From an uncultured Prochlorococcus sp. (lineage in GTDB: Bacteria > Cyanobacteriota > Cyanobacteriia > PCC-6307 > Cyanobiaceae), in assembly GCA_902563335.1 (NCBI GenBank), contig CACEWU010000003.1, forward strand, positions 33,098 through 97,097: DNA of 64,000 bases, written 5' to 3'. The position numbers and the translations under genes were made by a program. Under the pieces are notes generated by a model, which saw only the letters and a program-made list of their open reading frames with translations, was not told the DNA's origin and ran no database searches. Shown here piece by piece: positions 17,716-26,889 of this stretch (the stretch's first letter is position 1; each line of letters opens with the position of its first letter).

Positions 17716-18369
17716 TTAGGATACGCATATTATTGGTGAGTTGGAAGTTTTAATTTGATCATATGCAATTGTCATAAACCATTTGCTATATGTAATTTGA
17801 TGTACGCATAGCTTTTGTCCATTCAATTTATGAGACGCAAGTTCAGATTGACTTGAATAACTCCATTGTGATAGATCTTTAGCAAGTTGTCCCCTTTGCC
17901 ATTTAATAGATGCTTCTTTAATGAGCCATCTTTTAAGAACTGCTTTTCGAAGTTCTTCTCCTTTTAAATCTCTTAAGCTCTCTTTTTCTTCTTTACAGAA
18001 ATAGCGATTCATTAGTAATTCAGCCTTGAAATTTCTATTTGCTCGTTCTAAATCGACTCCAATCTTGTGTGGTGCCCAACCAATTAGGAGGGCATCATTA
18101 CAATGGCTAAAACTTACATAACCCCAACCTTCTTCAAGAACTGGGGCTTCTCCAGGCTTTGCTTCTAAGGGAACGTCTAAGGGTGATATGTGTAAAAGTT
18201 CAGATAATGCTTGTCTCGCATGCCCCCTTGAATGTTGGTATTGCCTTGACCTCCAAGAAGGTAATTCATTCGCTAATTGCTTTTCTTTAGCGCTTATTGG
18301 TTTTAGATATGAGTTGTTTGGAAATAGCCATAGTGCTAGTACGCTAGGTATCTCTATTGTCATTTTCAT
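17716..18369 (-). CDS. 4'-phosphopantetheinyl transferase (Sfp/HetI type)
   Basis: This enzyme moves the phosphopantetheine arm of CoA to carrier proteins. The open frame runs from 18399, but an ATG at 18369 (MKMTIEIP) avoids overlapping the divergent bcp start, so I prefer it. Motifs, numbered from 18399: SFSHC at 96-100, the magnesium site GVDLE with D116 and E118, and W158 to E162 in RWLIKEASIKW. The Sfp-type length suggests it serves acyl carrier protein in the absence of an AcpS-type enzyme, which is inference. It is convergent with rarA, with 30 bases between stops. Confidence 0.88.
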   Translation of the reverse strand: MKMTIEIPSVLALWLFPNNSYLKPISAKEKQLANELPSWRSRQYQHSRGHARQALSELLHISPLDVPLEAKPGEAPVLEEGWGYVSFSHCNDALLIGWAPHKIGVDLERANRNFKAELLMNRYFCKEEKESLRDLKGEELRKAVLKRWLIKEASIKWQRGQLAKDLSQWSYSSQSELASHKLNGQKLCVHQITYSKWFMTIAYDQIKTSNSPIICVS

Positions 18370-18371
18370 TG

Positions 18372-18839
18372 ATGGTTTTTCAAATTGGCGATGAAGCACC
18401 TGATTTCACTCTCCCTGATCAGGATGGCAACTCTGTAAGGCTTTCATCATTTAGGGGACAAAGGGTTGTTATTTATTTCTACCCCAAAGACGATACTCCT
18501 GGATGTACTAAAGAGGCCTGTAATTTTCGCGATGAATGGAGTGTTTTTAAAGATAATGGAATAATTGTTCTTGGTATTAGTAAAGATAATGCAGCTTCTC
18601 ATACCAAGTTTATTAAGAAACATGCTTTGCCATTTACACTTTTAACTGATGAAGAGCCATGTCCTGTTGCTAGTTTATATCAAAGTTATGGATTGAAAAA
18701 GTTTATGGGGCGTGAATATATGGGTATGATGAGACATACTTTCGTTGTTGATCAAAATGGGAATTTTGAGTCGATTTATTTAAAGGTTAAAGCAGATTTA
18801 ATGGCTAGACAAATTCTTACCGATTTAGATCTTAGTTGA
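18372..18839 (+). CDS. bcp: thiol peroxidase, bacterioferritin comigratory protein type (PrxQ)
   Basis: A 155-residue peroxiredoxin that reduces hydroperoxides. The peroxidatic cysteine lies in DDTPGCTKEACNF, and the resolving cysteine five residues later gives the CX4C pattern of the PrxQ/BCP group. The preceding IYFYPKD segment is typical. The ATG at 18372 is chosen since MVFQIGDEAPDF matches the usual N-terminus; an upstream frame opens at 18357. The start nearly abuts the divergent PPTase start, so any promoters must overlap coding sequence. The 3' end overlaps coaX by eight bases, tail to tail. Confidence 0.93.
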   Translation: MVFQIGDEAPDFTLPDQDGNSVRLSSFRGQRVVIYFYPKDDTPGCTKEACNFRDEWSVFKDNGIIVLGISKDNAASHTKFIKKHALPFTLLTDEEPCPVASLYQSYGLKKFMGREYMGMMRHTFVVDQNGNFESIYLKVKADLMARQILTDLDLS

Positions 18840-19530
18840 GTTGACTATGAATATCTATTAGCCCTTCCATTACGAGATTCGGATGATGTAATGCATTAAC
18901 ATTTCTTTTGATAAGCTCTTGAAAAATTATTGGTGAGTCACCACCACATAGCCAGATTGGCAGGTTTGTTTGTTTTTGCCCTTCTATAAGAGTTCCTACT
19001 AAGGCTTCTACGCTGCCTCTATGCATTGCTTCTGCCGTTGAGAAAGGGAAGATTGAAGGTAGAGATGGCTGGATCTCCCCAGGATCTTTCAAATTATGAG
19101 CACCTTGTGTCATTGCTAAAAGTTGAAGTTTTAATCCAGGAACCAATTGACCACCAGCAAATTCACCATTTGCTGTGATGCGGGTAATACTCAAAATCGT
19201 TCCAGCATCAGCAACAAGTAAGCCTGTAGATGTTTTGTTGCTTACTTTAGACTTTTTCAGAGCTCCCCAAGCTCCTAAAGCACGATCTATTCCTAGCCAT
19301 GGTGGCATTTTGTTTAAGGGTATATCTTTAATTTCTAGACGATTTTTGGGATTGAGAAAAGCTCCTGAAGGGATGGGACCAACTGCTGCCCACGCAAGTA
19401 ATGAATCTTGAAGTGATTGAAGTTTTGTTGTATCTGCTGAAGTATGTATGAATTGAAAATCTTCTTTACTGTTAATTGCCCAATGCCAACGACTGTTGCC
19501 AATTAGCAGAAAACTTCTGGCACATTGCAT
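18832..19530 (-). CDS. coaX: type III pantothenate kinase
   Basis: This enzyme makes 4'-phosphopantothenate, the first step of CoA synthesis. ASKHA-fold motifs are present: the N-terminal phosphate loop appears as LLIGNSRWHWA, the second as VADAGTILSIT, and the substrate loop as FAGGQLVPGLKLQLLAM. At 232 residues it is of family length. The aspartate that usually begins the first motif (DxGNT) is replaced by a leucine. It lies three bases downstream of cysH on the same strand, so they may be co-transcribed. Assignment is good, but activity should be considered in light of the altered motif. Confidence 0.87.
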   Translation of the reverse strand: MQCARSFLLIGNSRWHWAINSKEDFQFIHTSADTTKLQSLQDSLLAWAAVGPIPSGAFLNPKNRLEIKDIPLNKMPPWLGIDRALGAWGALKKSKVSNKTSTGLLVADAGTILSITRITANGEFAGGQLVPGLKLQLLAMTQGAHNLKDPGEIQPSLPSIFPFSTAEAMHRGSVEALVGTLIEGQKQTNLPIWLCGGDSPIIFQELIKRNVNALHHPNLVMEGLIDIHSQLN

Positions 19531-19532
19531 TT

Positions 19533-20333
19533 CTAAATTCCTTCACCCATCATTCCAGGAAGATGTATGCCGCACTCTTGTTTGAGGCCACCAAATCTTG
19601 TGTCTCTTCCTTTAGATTGACCGCCTTCTGGAGCACTTGAGTGCCAATCTCCAACAGTTGAATAGCCTTTTTCAAATAAAGGATGTTGGGGTAACTGATT
19701 TTTTTGCATGTAATAAAAAATATCTTTCTGTGTCCAGTTAAGAAGAGGTCGGAGTGAAAGTCTCCCTCGAATCTGGTCCAAAAATGTCATTGAGCGTCGA
19801 TGATCAGTTTGAGTTCCTCTGACACCACTTGCCCAGCAACATACTTTTAGATCGATCAGTGCCTGCTCTAGAGGTTGGACTTTGCGTATTAAATGATATT
19901 TCTCGAGATCTTCTATAGAATTAGTCTCCCAAAGTCGTCCATGCAAAGCTTCCATCCTTGCTGGAGAGATTGCACTCTGTACAACTGTGATTTTTAGATT
20001 GAGCTTATTGGTTAGTTCTTCTGCGTAGGTATACGTTTCTGGTGGCATATAGCCAGTATCAACCCAAATGATTGGGACTTGTTTTCGATTCTTGAGAAGG
20101 TGGATCATATGTAATAAGACTGCTGATTGGATACCAAAACTTGTCGTAATGGCGAAGTTTGATCCAAATTTTGCGATTGCCCAGCTAAGTTTTTCTTCTG
20201 CTGGAAGATTTGTCAGATGAGCTCGAGTCTCATCCATGGGAATATCAGAGATGAAATCAATCTCCATTTCATCGCCTCGCATTCCTCTATTAGAAAGTGA
20301 GTTATTAGTCATGTCTTCAGCTTCCAATGTCAC
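19533..20333 (-). CDS. cysH: phosphoadenylyl-sulfate (PAPS) reductase
   Basis: This enzyme reduces activated sulfate to sulfite in assimilatory sulfate reduction. The PP-loop-like segment SFGIQSAVLLH is at residues 65-75, VDTGY at 91-95, and the catalytic cysteine C254 in KQECGIHLPG close to the C-terminus. The CC plus CxxC pairs that bind a 4Fe-4S cluster in APS reductases are not seen in their full pattern; a lone CC occurs in VCCWASGVRG. The PAPS-type assignment follows from that. The frame opens with GTG at 20333, and an ATG at 20312 is a likely alternative. It is divergent from the flavoprotein gene, 47 bases away. Confidence 0.92.
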   Translation of the reverse strand: MTLEAEDMTNNSLSNRGMRGDEMEIDFISDIPMDETRAHLTNLPAEEKLSWAIAKFGSNFAITTSFGIQSAVLLHMIHLLKNRKQVPIIWVDTGYMPPETYTYAEELTNKLNLKITVVQSAISPARMEALHGRLWETNSIEDLEKYHLIRKVQPLEQALIDLKVCCWASGVRGTQTDHRRSMTFLDQIRGRLSLRPLLNWTQKDIFYYMQKNQLPQHPLFEKGYSTVGDWHSSAPEGGQSKGRDTRFGGLKQECGIHLPGMMGEGI

Positions 20334-20380
20334 GTTTTCCAGAGCTTGTTTAAGGTTTCAGGATCATCTCAGGCCCTTTA

Positions 20381-21550
20381 ATGATGGCCCCTAATTCTTC
20401 AATGGCAGGAGCTGTAGTTGTTGTTGGAGGTGGGTTTGCAGGCCTAACGACTGCTTTAAAGCTCAGCCAATACCACCCTAGACCACCAATAATCTTGATT
20501 GAACCCAGGTCTAGGTTTGTTTTTCTTCCTTTGCTTTATGAATTATTGACTGGTGAACTTCAATCCTGGGAAGTTGCACCTACATATCAATCTCTACTTA
20601 GCGATAGAGGGATTGTTTTTGTTCAGGATCGAGTTGAGAGGATCGATACTGAAGAGCAGACAGTCTTTACTGCATCAGGCTTGAAGTTGAAATACTTGCA
20701 AGTTGTTGTTGGCACTGGCTCTGAATCGCATGATTTTGATATCCCAGGTGTTCAGCAAAATGCGCTTAAGTTTCAATGTTTGGAAGATGTTGATCGTCTA
20801 CGAGGAGTGATTAATGCTCTAAAAACTAGTAAAAATCAGGCAAATAATGTTGTGGTTGTAGGTGGAGGTGCGAGTGGTGTTGAACTTGCTTGTAAATTGT
20901 CAGATCTTTTACATGATTTTGTTGAGATTCATTTGATTGAACTTGGGGAGAGGATTTTGCCTCAAGGTAAATCCTTTAATCGGGAGCAAGCGCAACGCGC
21001 TTTGCGAAAACGTGGAGTGAAATTGCATTTATGTTGTCGTGTAACTGCAGTGATGAGTGACCGTGTTGAATGTGAAACAGATTTAATTGAGAGTCAAAGT
21101 ATCTCTTTAATGCATAATGCTTTACTTTGGACTGCTGGTACTAAGCCTTGTGTTCCTGAGTTCTTACCAAAGATATTTCGTCCGGGAAGGAAACTTGTAG
21201 TTAATGAATATTTGCAAGTTGTAGGGTTTGAAAATATATTTGCAATTGGTGATATTGCCTTTCATTCAGATAATCGATGGCCTAATACAGCACAAGTTGC
21301 TATTCAGCAAGGTGAGCATGTTGCGAAGGCTGTGCTTTCTAATCGTTTAGGAGAATCTATTCAATGTTTCGAGTTTTTTGATCAAGGAGAAATGCTTAGT
21401 TTGGGCTTGGGAGAAGCAACTATGACAGGATTGGGATTCACTATTGCAGGACCTTTAGCTTTTCAAATTCGGCGGATGACTTATTTGACCAGAATGCCTA
21501 ATCGTTTGTTAGGGCTTCGCTCAGCAGGTGCTTGGTTGCTGGGAAGTTGA
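20381..21550 (+). CDS. type-2 NAD(P)H dehydrogenase-like FAD flavoprotein
   Basis: A 389-residue pyridine nucleotide-disulfide oxidoreductase fold. The FAD-binding motif is VVVGGGFAGL at about residues 13-22, the NAD-binding motif VVVGGGASGVEL at about 158-169, and the second FAD motif is NIFAIGDIA. It belongs with single-subunit NDH-2 (Ndb) proteins that pass electrons from NAD(P)H to quinone at the membrane. I cannot say which Ndb group it belongs to. It is followed at 115 bases by a DASS-type permease and Ktr genes, a layout that suggests co-expression with ion transport. Confidence 0.88.
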   Translation: MMAPNSSMAGAVVVVGGGFAGLTTALKLSQYHPRPPIILIEPRSRFVFLPLLYELLTGELQSWEVAPTYQSLLSDRGIVFVQDRVERIDTEEQTVFTASGLKLKYLQVVVGTGSESHDFDIPGVQQNALKFQCLEDVDRLRGVINALKTSKNQANNVVVVGGGASGVELACKLSDLLHDFVEIHLIELGERILPQGKSFNREQAQRALRKRGVKLHLCCRVTAVMSDRVECETDLIESQSISLMHNALLWTAGTKPCVPEFLPKIFRPGRKLVVNEYLQVVGFENIFAIGDIAFHSDNRWPNTAQVAIQQGEHVAKAVLSNRLGESIQCFEFFDQGEMLSLGLGEATMTGLGFTIAGPLAFQIRRMTYLTRMPNRLLGLRSAGAWLLGS

Positions 21551-21664
21551 AATGATGTATTTCTTTCGCAAAACTTATCAGCGAAGGGTTTCATGAGACA
21601 GCGACCTTGAATCTCTTTCGCAGCAGGTCAGAATCAGCATCACGGTCTAACGCAGTGATTAAGC

Positions 21665-23479
21665 ATGGATGAGCTCGGCTCTGTTTTTCAGAATCCGCAA
21701 GCCTTCATCACATTAGCCATTTTAGTAATGGCTATTGCACTTTTTATTACTGGTTCTTTGGCACCCGAGTTGACAGGTTTGTTGAGCTTGTCACTTCTTA
21801 TGGCTACAGGAGTTTTAAGTCCGCAAACAGCTTTAGCCGGATTTGGTAGTCCTGCTCTAATCACATTGATGGGTCTATTTGCAGTTTCCTCTGCATTGTT
21901 TAGAAGTGGGGCATTAGATCGTCTACGGGAGTTAATTGCCTCTGAGCAAATTCGAACATCACGACATTTAATTGCTTTATTAGGCTTGGTTGTTGCGCCT
22001 ATTTCAGGTGTAGTTCCTAATACACCTGTCGTTGCTGCGTTATTACCTGTAATAGAGGCATGGTGTAGAAGGAGAAATGTTTCCCCTTCTAGAGTTCTTC
22101 TTCCCCTTTCTTTCGCAACTGTTTTAGGAGGAACGCTGACTCTCTTAGGAAGTTCTGTAAATTTATTAGTTAGTGATATCAGTGATCAACTGGGTTATGG
22201 ATCATTAGAGTTGTTTAGCTTTACAGCGATTGGAATCCCTATTTGGCTTGTAGGAACTGTTTATATGTTGCTTGTCCCTCAATCTCTTCTTCCTGATCGG
22301 GGAAGAGATAGGAATGATTTGGGAGGAAGTATTGATGACATTGGTTATTTCACAGAAGTCAAAATCCCTAAGAATTCCAATTTGGTTGGTCAATCTCTTC
22401 ACAACAGTCGTTTGCAGCGCCGCTTTGATGTTGATGTTCTTGAGCTGCAGCGAGGTAGGGAAAGACTCTTACCACCACTTGCAGACCGTAAGATTGAGCC
22501 AGAAGATCGGTTATTGCTAAGGGTTACTCGAGCTGATTTATTGAGACTTCAACAAGAGGAAACAATTCAGCTCGCGAAGCGTGAGTGGACAAAGCAAAAC
22601 AATTTTTCAGTTTCCGATGAGGGTCAGAAAACTGTTGAAGTGCTTCTTCCAGCAGGTTCAACTTTGGCTGGAGCTAGCTTAAGAGAGTTGAGATTTCGAC
22701 AGCGACATAATGCAACGGTTCTTGCATTGCGACGTGGTCAACAAACAGTGCAGGAAAGACTTGGCCAGGCAGTTTTACGAGAAGGAGATGTGCTTTTGCT
22801 TCAGGCACCAATGGACTCTATTCGTGGGTTACAAGCAAATAATGACTTGCTTGTACTTGACCAGCTTGAGAATGATCTCCCTACTGTGCGGCGCAAACCA
22901 ATAGCAATTGCAATCGCAGCATCGATGCTAATTTTGCCTACCATTACCCCTTTACCTCTTGTTGCGGCTGTGCTTATGGCTGTGATTGCAATGGTGATTG
23001 GGGGTTGTTTAAGACCAGGTGAGTTGCAGCGCTCTATTCGATTAGATGTGATCCTTCTAATTGGTTCACTTTCGAGCTTTAGTGTAGCTATGCAAACTAC
23101 TGGTCTTGCAGATGCACTAGCTGGCGCACTTGAATATTGCTTAGATGGACTGCCTACATATAGTGCTTTATTAGTCATCTTTCTTGCTACAACTATTTGT
23201 ACTCAAGTAATTAGTAATGCAGCATCTGTTGCGCTTTTGGCGCCTGTAGCCATACAGCTTGCTCCTGGTATCAACCTTCCACCAACAGCACTTCTTATCA
23301 CTGTTTTATTTGGCGCAAGCCAGTCATTTTTGACTCCAATGGGGTATCAAACTAATTTAATGGTTTTTGGACCTGGACGCTATCGTTTTTTTGATATAAC
23401 TAGATATGGTGCTGGTTTAACTCTTGTAATGACTCTGATGATTCCTGGTTTAATTATTTGGCAATATTCAGGATCCTGA
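21665..23479 (+). CDS. DASS/SLC13-type permease with two RCK-C (TrkA-C) domains
   Basis: A 604-residue membrane protein. N-terminal hydrophobic helices carry family text such as SGVVPNTPVVAALLPV, and the C-terminal half ends with ISNAASVALLAPVAI and a last helix pair. Between the halves, about residues 215-380, two soluble RCK-C domains are seen (SNLVGQSLHNSRLQRRFDVDVLELQRG and STLAGASLRELRFRQRHNATVLALRRG). This domain order is that of sodium-coupled anion (sulfate or dicarboxylate) carriers in the divalent anion:sodium symporter family. The substrate is not determined by the sequence; sulfate is plausible. Start ATG at 21665. Confidence 0.9.
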   Translation: MDELGSVFQNPQAFITLAILVMAIALFITGSLAPELTGLLSLSLLMATGVLSPQTALAGFGSPALITLMGLFAVSSALFRSGALDRLRELIASEQIRTSRHLIALLGLVVAPISGVVPNTPVVAALLPVIEAWCRRRNVSPSRVLLPLSFATVLGGTLTLLGSSVNLLVSDISDQLGYGSLELFSFTAIGIPIWLVGTVYMLLVPQSLLPDRGRDRNDLGGSIDDIGYFTEVKIPKNSNLVGQSLHNSRLQRRFDVDVLELQRGRERLLPPLADRKIEPEDRLLLRVTRADLLRLQQEETIQLAKREWTKQNNFSVSDEGQKTVEVLLPAGSTLAGASLRELRFRQRHNATVLALRRGQQTVQERLGQAVLREGDVLLLQAPMDSIRGLQANNDLLVLDQLENDLPTVRRKPIAIAIAASMLILPTITPLPLVAAVLMAVIAMVIGGCLRPGELQRSIRLDVILLIGSLSSFSVAMQTTGLADALAGALEYCLDGLPTYSALLVIFLATTICTQVISNAASVALLAPVAIQLAPGINLPPTALLITVLFGASQSFLTPMGYQTNLMVFGPGRYRFFDITRYGAGLTLVMTLMIPGLIIWQYSGS

Positions 23480-23582
23480 TTCAAACATGCTGGTAAAAAT
23501 ATTTGTACAATCGGACTTTGGACTCTCAATACTTAGTGATTTTAATCATTGACTTTTTGAGTTTTTAATAAGGAACACTGCC

Positions 23583-24986
23583 GTGACATTTCCTAAAGCA
23601 ATACATCTTACCCAGGGCTGGTACCGACGTTTAACGGTTCCTCAATTTACTGTGGTTACTGGCTTGTTAGTTATTCTTTTTGGCACATTTGTTTTGTCTA
23701 CTCCAATTTGCTCTAGTGCCAAGGTAGGGCTTTGGGAAGCCTTTTTTACTGCAACATCTGCAGTAACAGTAACTGGTTTGACGATTATTGATGTTGGAAA
23801 TGAGCTAACGATATATGGTCAGATCGTTTTAGCTGCAATGTTACTTGTGGGTGGATTAGGGCTTATGGCAATAACTACTTTTTTACAAGGCTTTGTTGTT
23901 CGTGGTACTGAATTGAGGTGTCGATTAGATCGAGGGAGGACTCTTGATGAGTTTGGTGTTGGTGGAGTAGGCAGAACCTTTCGAGGAATTGCTTTAACAG
24001 CAACAGTTTTAATTTTGTTGGGATCTATAGCGCTGTATTGCTTTGGCTTTAACGATATTGCTAATACAGGACAAAGAGTTTGGGCCTCTTTATTTCATAG
24101 CATCTCTGCGTATAACAATGCAGGTTTTGGCTTGTGGTCGAGCAGTCTGCAAAACTATCGTACAAATTGGGTGGTAAATATTGTGATAATTATGTTGATA
24201 GTGCTTGGAGGTTTAGGTTGGAGAGTTACAAGTGATTTATGGGCTAATCGTCAAAAATTGCAGCGACGCAATCTGAGTCTCCATACTCGTTTGGTACTCC
24301 GTACATCTTTCATTTTAATTGCTATTGGTACAATTGGTTTGATGATCACTGAATCGATAGGTCATGATAATTTCTTTACAGATATTGGGTGGAAAGAGCG
24401 TTTCATAAGTGCTTTATTTGAATCTGTCAGTGCAAGAACAGCAGGATTTACAAATTTACCTATTTCAATTGAAACTATTTCGGATTCAGGTCTTTTACTC
24501 CTTATGACATTAATGTTTATTGGTGCTAGTCCCGGTGGAACTGGTGGAGGAATAAAAACTACAACATTGGCAGCCCTGATGGCAGCAACAAGATCTACTT
24601 TGCGTGGTCAAGATGATGTTGTCATCAGGAATCGTCAAATTTCAGATAAGGTTGTTTTGAAGGCACTTGGTATCACAGTTGGATCCTTATTATTTGTTTT
24701 AATAATGGCTTTGTTGTTGAGTATGACTAGTAATTTTGGAGGTGAGGAGACCTTCTCATTCCTAGAAATGCTTTTTACTTGCATTTCTGCTTTTGCCACC
24801 GTTGGATTTGATTTGGGTGTGACTCAACAATTAGGTCATTTTGGACAATTAGTGCTTGTAGTTGGAATGTTTGTTGGCAGACTTGGGATCCTTTTATTGC
24901 TTAGTGCGATATGGGAGATTATGAACCGTGGAAAGCATCATCATCAGAATCGTATAGGTTTTCCACGAGAGGATCTCTATGTTTAA
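23583..24986 (+). CDS. Trk/Ktr-type cation (K+ or Na+) transporter, membrane subunit
   Basis: A 467-residue integral membrane protein of the KtrB/NtpJ family. Four pore-loop repeats are recognisable, with filter-like segments TSAVTVTGLT, ISAYNNAGFG, VSARTAGFTN and ISAFATVGFD; the glycine of each selectivity filter is present. Such proteins import K+ driven by or coupled to Na+, with the RCK protein encoded next as the gate. The start is GTG at 23583. The gene follows the DASS permease by 103 bases and precedes the RCK gene by 24, so the latter two are almost certainly one transcript. Confidence 0.92.
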   Translation: MTFPKAIHLTQGWYRRLTVPQFTVVTGLLVILFGTFVLSTPICSSAKVGLWEAFFTATSAVTVTGLTIIDVGNELTIYGQIVLAAMLLVGGLGLMAITTFLQGFVVRGTELRCRLDRGRTLDEFGVGGVGRTFRGIALTATVLILLGSIALYCFGFNDIANTGQRVWASLFHSISAYNNAGFGLWSSSLQNYRTNWVVNIVIIMLIVLGGLGWRVTSDLWANRQKLQRRNLSLHTRLVLRTSFILIAIGTIGLMITESIGHDNFFTDIGWKERFISALFESVSARTAGFTNLPISIETISDSGLLLLMTLMFIGASPGGTGGGIKTTTLAALMAATRSTLRGQDDVVIRNRQISDKVVLKALGITVGSLLFVLIMALLLSMTSNFGGEETFSFLEMLFTCISAFATVGFDLGVTQQLGHFGQLVLVVGMFVGRLGILLLLSAIWEIMNRGKHHHQNRIGFPREDLYV

Positions 24987-25010
24987 CCCATTTACATTGG
25001 AGGTAAAAGC

Positions 25011-25715
25011 ATGAGCGAGTGGTGGCAGTGGTCGCCTAAGCAGTCGACCGATAATTATGGGTTTGCAGTAGTTGGTATAGGCCGCTTTGGCAGTGCTGTT
25101 TGTCGCGAGCTTTTGAAGAATGGTGCCGATGTTTTAGCTGTTGACTCTTCTGAAAGGGCAATTGAAGAGTTAAGACAATTGGAGCCTTCCATTGAGGCAA
25201 GAGTAGTGGATTCAACTGATGAAGAATCCATGAGAGAAGCTGGTGTTTTAGAGATGGGTACAGTTGTCGTTGGGATTAGTGAACCCATTGAGGCAAGTAT
25301 TACAACGACATTGATAGCTAAAGACAGTGAAGGGAGTCGAGTTCGGCAGGTTATTGCTCGTGCGACAAGTGACTTGCATGAAAAAATGCTTAAGAGAGTT
25401 GGAGCTGACCGAGTTGTTTTTCCTTCAAGAATGCAAGGTGAACGTTTAGGTTTAGAGCTAATTCGTCCAAACCTGATTGAACGTTTGGAATTGGATGATC
25501 AAACTGGGATTGATGAAATCAAGGTCCCAGAAATTTTTGTAGGACGTTCGCTACGAGATCTGAATTTACGCAAGAATTACTTGGTAAATGTATTAGCTGC
25601 AGGGCCTGCCAAAAGATTAACAGTTAACCCACCAGCAACATTTGTTCTGCAAAATGATCATGTTTTGGTCGTTATGGGATTAATGGAAGACCTTCAAAAG
25701 CTTCCTCAAAATTAA
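25011..25715 (+). CDS. TrkA/KtrA-type RCK regulatory subunit
   Basis: A 234-residue cytosolic protein with an RCK-N Rossmann domain (AVVGIGRFGSAVCREL at about residues 20-35) and an RCK-C domain (VPEIFVGRSLRDLNLRKNYLVNVLAAG at about 172-200). It binds nucleotide and gates the membrane subunit encoded 24 bases upstream. Start ATG, preceded by GGAGG at a good distance. Five bases separate it from anmK downstream. Confidence 0.93.
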   Translation: MSEWWQWSPKQSTDNYGFAVVGIGRFGSAVCRELLKNGADVLAVDSSERAIEELRQLEPSIEARVVDSTDEESMREAGVLEMGTVVVGISEPIEASITTTLIAKDSEGSRVRQVIARATSDLHEKMLKRVGADRVVFPSRMQGERLGLELIRPNLIERLELDDQTGIDEIKVPEIFVGRSLRDLNLRKNYLVNVLAAGPAKRLTVNPPATFVLQNDHVLVVMGLMEDLQKLPQN

Positions 25716-25720
25716 AATTT

Positions 25721-26860
25721 ATGCTTGCTCTGGGTCTGATGAGTGGGACCAGTGCTGATGGTGTTGATGCGGTTTTAGCTCAATTTAATGGTAACCCTAG
25801 AAGTCCAATATGGAATTTATTAGGCCATGCTTCGATTCCTTATTCACGTGAATTAGCTCATCGTCTTATAGCTGTAGGGCAAGGTCAGAAATTCAGTAGT
25901 GCTGAATGGTTAGAGATAGCTGAGGCTGTGACTGAGGTAAATGCAAAGGCTGCTTTGGCTTGTGATCCTCAGGGACTCACGGAAATTGTTGGTTGTCATG
26001 GGCAAACTATTTCTCATAGACCTGCTTCTCAAAAGCAACGAGGAGCCAGTTTGCAAATAATTCAGGCACCATTATTATCTCAACTTTTAAATAAACCAGT
26101 AATTTTTGATTTTAGGGCTGCTGATCTTGCAATTGGAGGACAGGGAGCACCTTTAGTGCCTTTGTTAGATGAAGCATTAATTGGAAGGGTTAGTGGTTGG
26201 CGAGGGGTTCTTAATCTTGGAGGAATTGCAAATCTCACACTTATTCCTCCTTTAAGTGGTCCAGATCGCTTTGCTCATGTTTTGGGGTGGGACTGTGGCC
26301 CTGCCAATAGCCTGATTGATCTTGTAATGCATAGGTTTACAAATGGAGAGTTGTTTTATGACAGAGATGGTTTAATTGCATCAGAGGGTGTTCCTGATGA
26401 GAACTTAATTAATAAATGGTTGCAAGAGCCATTTTTTCAACTTTTACCTCCCAAATCTTCGGGTAGGGAGCAATTTGGCCTGGATGACTTGGAAGTTCGT
26501 TTAGCTGAAATGAATAACTTTTCGAAGGAAAATATAATTTCAACTATTACTGCTTTTACTGCTGCAGTCGTAGCATATGACTTGGATAAATTACATCAAT
26601 TCCGCTTAATTCGTCCATTTGAATTATTAGTTGCGGGAGGAGGTGCAAAAAACCTATCAATTCTTGCAGAACTTTCTAGGAGGTGCAGAGGAATTGGGGT
26701 AGCACAACTTGAAGAACATGGTATTCCTTCTCAATGTAGAGAGGCATTGGCTTTTGCTTTATTAGCTTGGTGGCATGTTCTCAAATACCCTGGTAATTCT
26801 CCTTTTATTACTGGTGCTCAACGAGCATTAGTTCTTGGCATACGTGTAAACCCTGGGTAG
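25721..26860 (+). CDS. anmK: anhydro-N-acetylmuramic acid kinase
   Basis: This kinase converts anhydroMurNAc from peptidoglycan turnover to MurNAc 6-phosphate. The N-terminus GLMSGTSADGVDAVLAQF is the family signature. IGGQGAPLVPLLDEAL, the LNLGGIANLTL motif and the C-terminal ELLVAGGGAKN are all present. Length 379 is normal. The gene stands five bases after the RCK gene, so it is co-transcribed with transport genes although the functions seem unrelated. Confidence 0.95.
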   Translation: MLALGLMSGTSADGVDAVLAQFNGNPRSPIWNLLGHASIPYSRELAHRLIAVGQGQKFSSAEWLEIAEAVTEVNAKAALACDPQGLTEIVGCHGQTISHRPASQKQRGASLQIIQAPLLSQLLNKPVIFDFRAADLAIGGQGAPLVPLLDEALIGRVSGWRGVLNLGGIANLTLIPPLSGPDRFAHVLGWDCGPANSLIDLVMHRFTNGELFYDRDGLIASEGVPDENLINKWLQEPFFQLLPPKSSGREQFGLDDLEVRLAEMNNFSKENIISTITAFTAAVVAYDLDKLHQFRLIRPFELLVAGGGAKNLSILAELSRRCRGIGVAQLEEHGIPSQCREALAFALLAWWHVLKYPGNSPFITGAQRALVLGIRVNPG

Positions 26861-26889
26861 ATCAGAAAATTTCTTCTTAAGTAGGGTGT

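Noticed and set aside
22801..23178. 125-codon minus-strand frame opposite the DASS permease
   Set aside because: Shadow of a membrane protein gene, with no start context.
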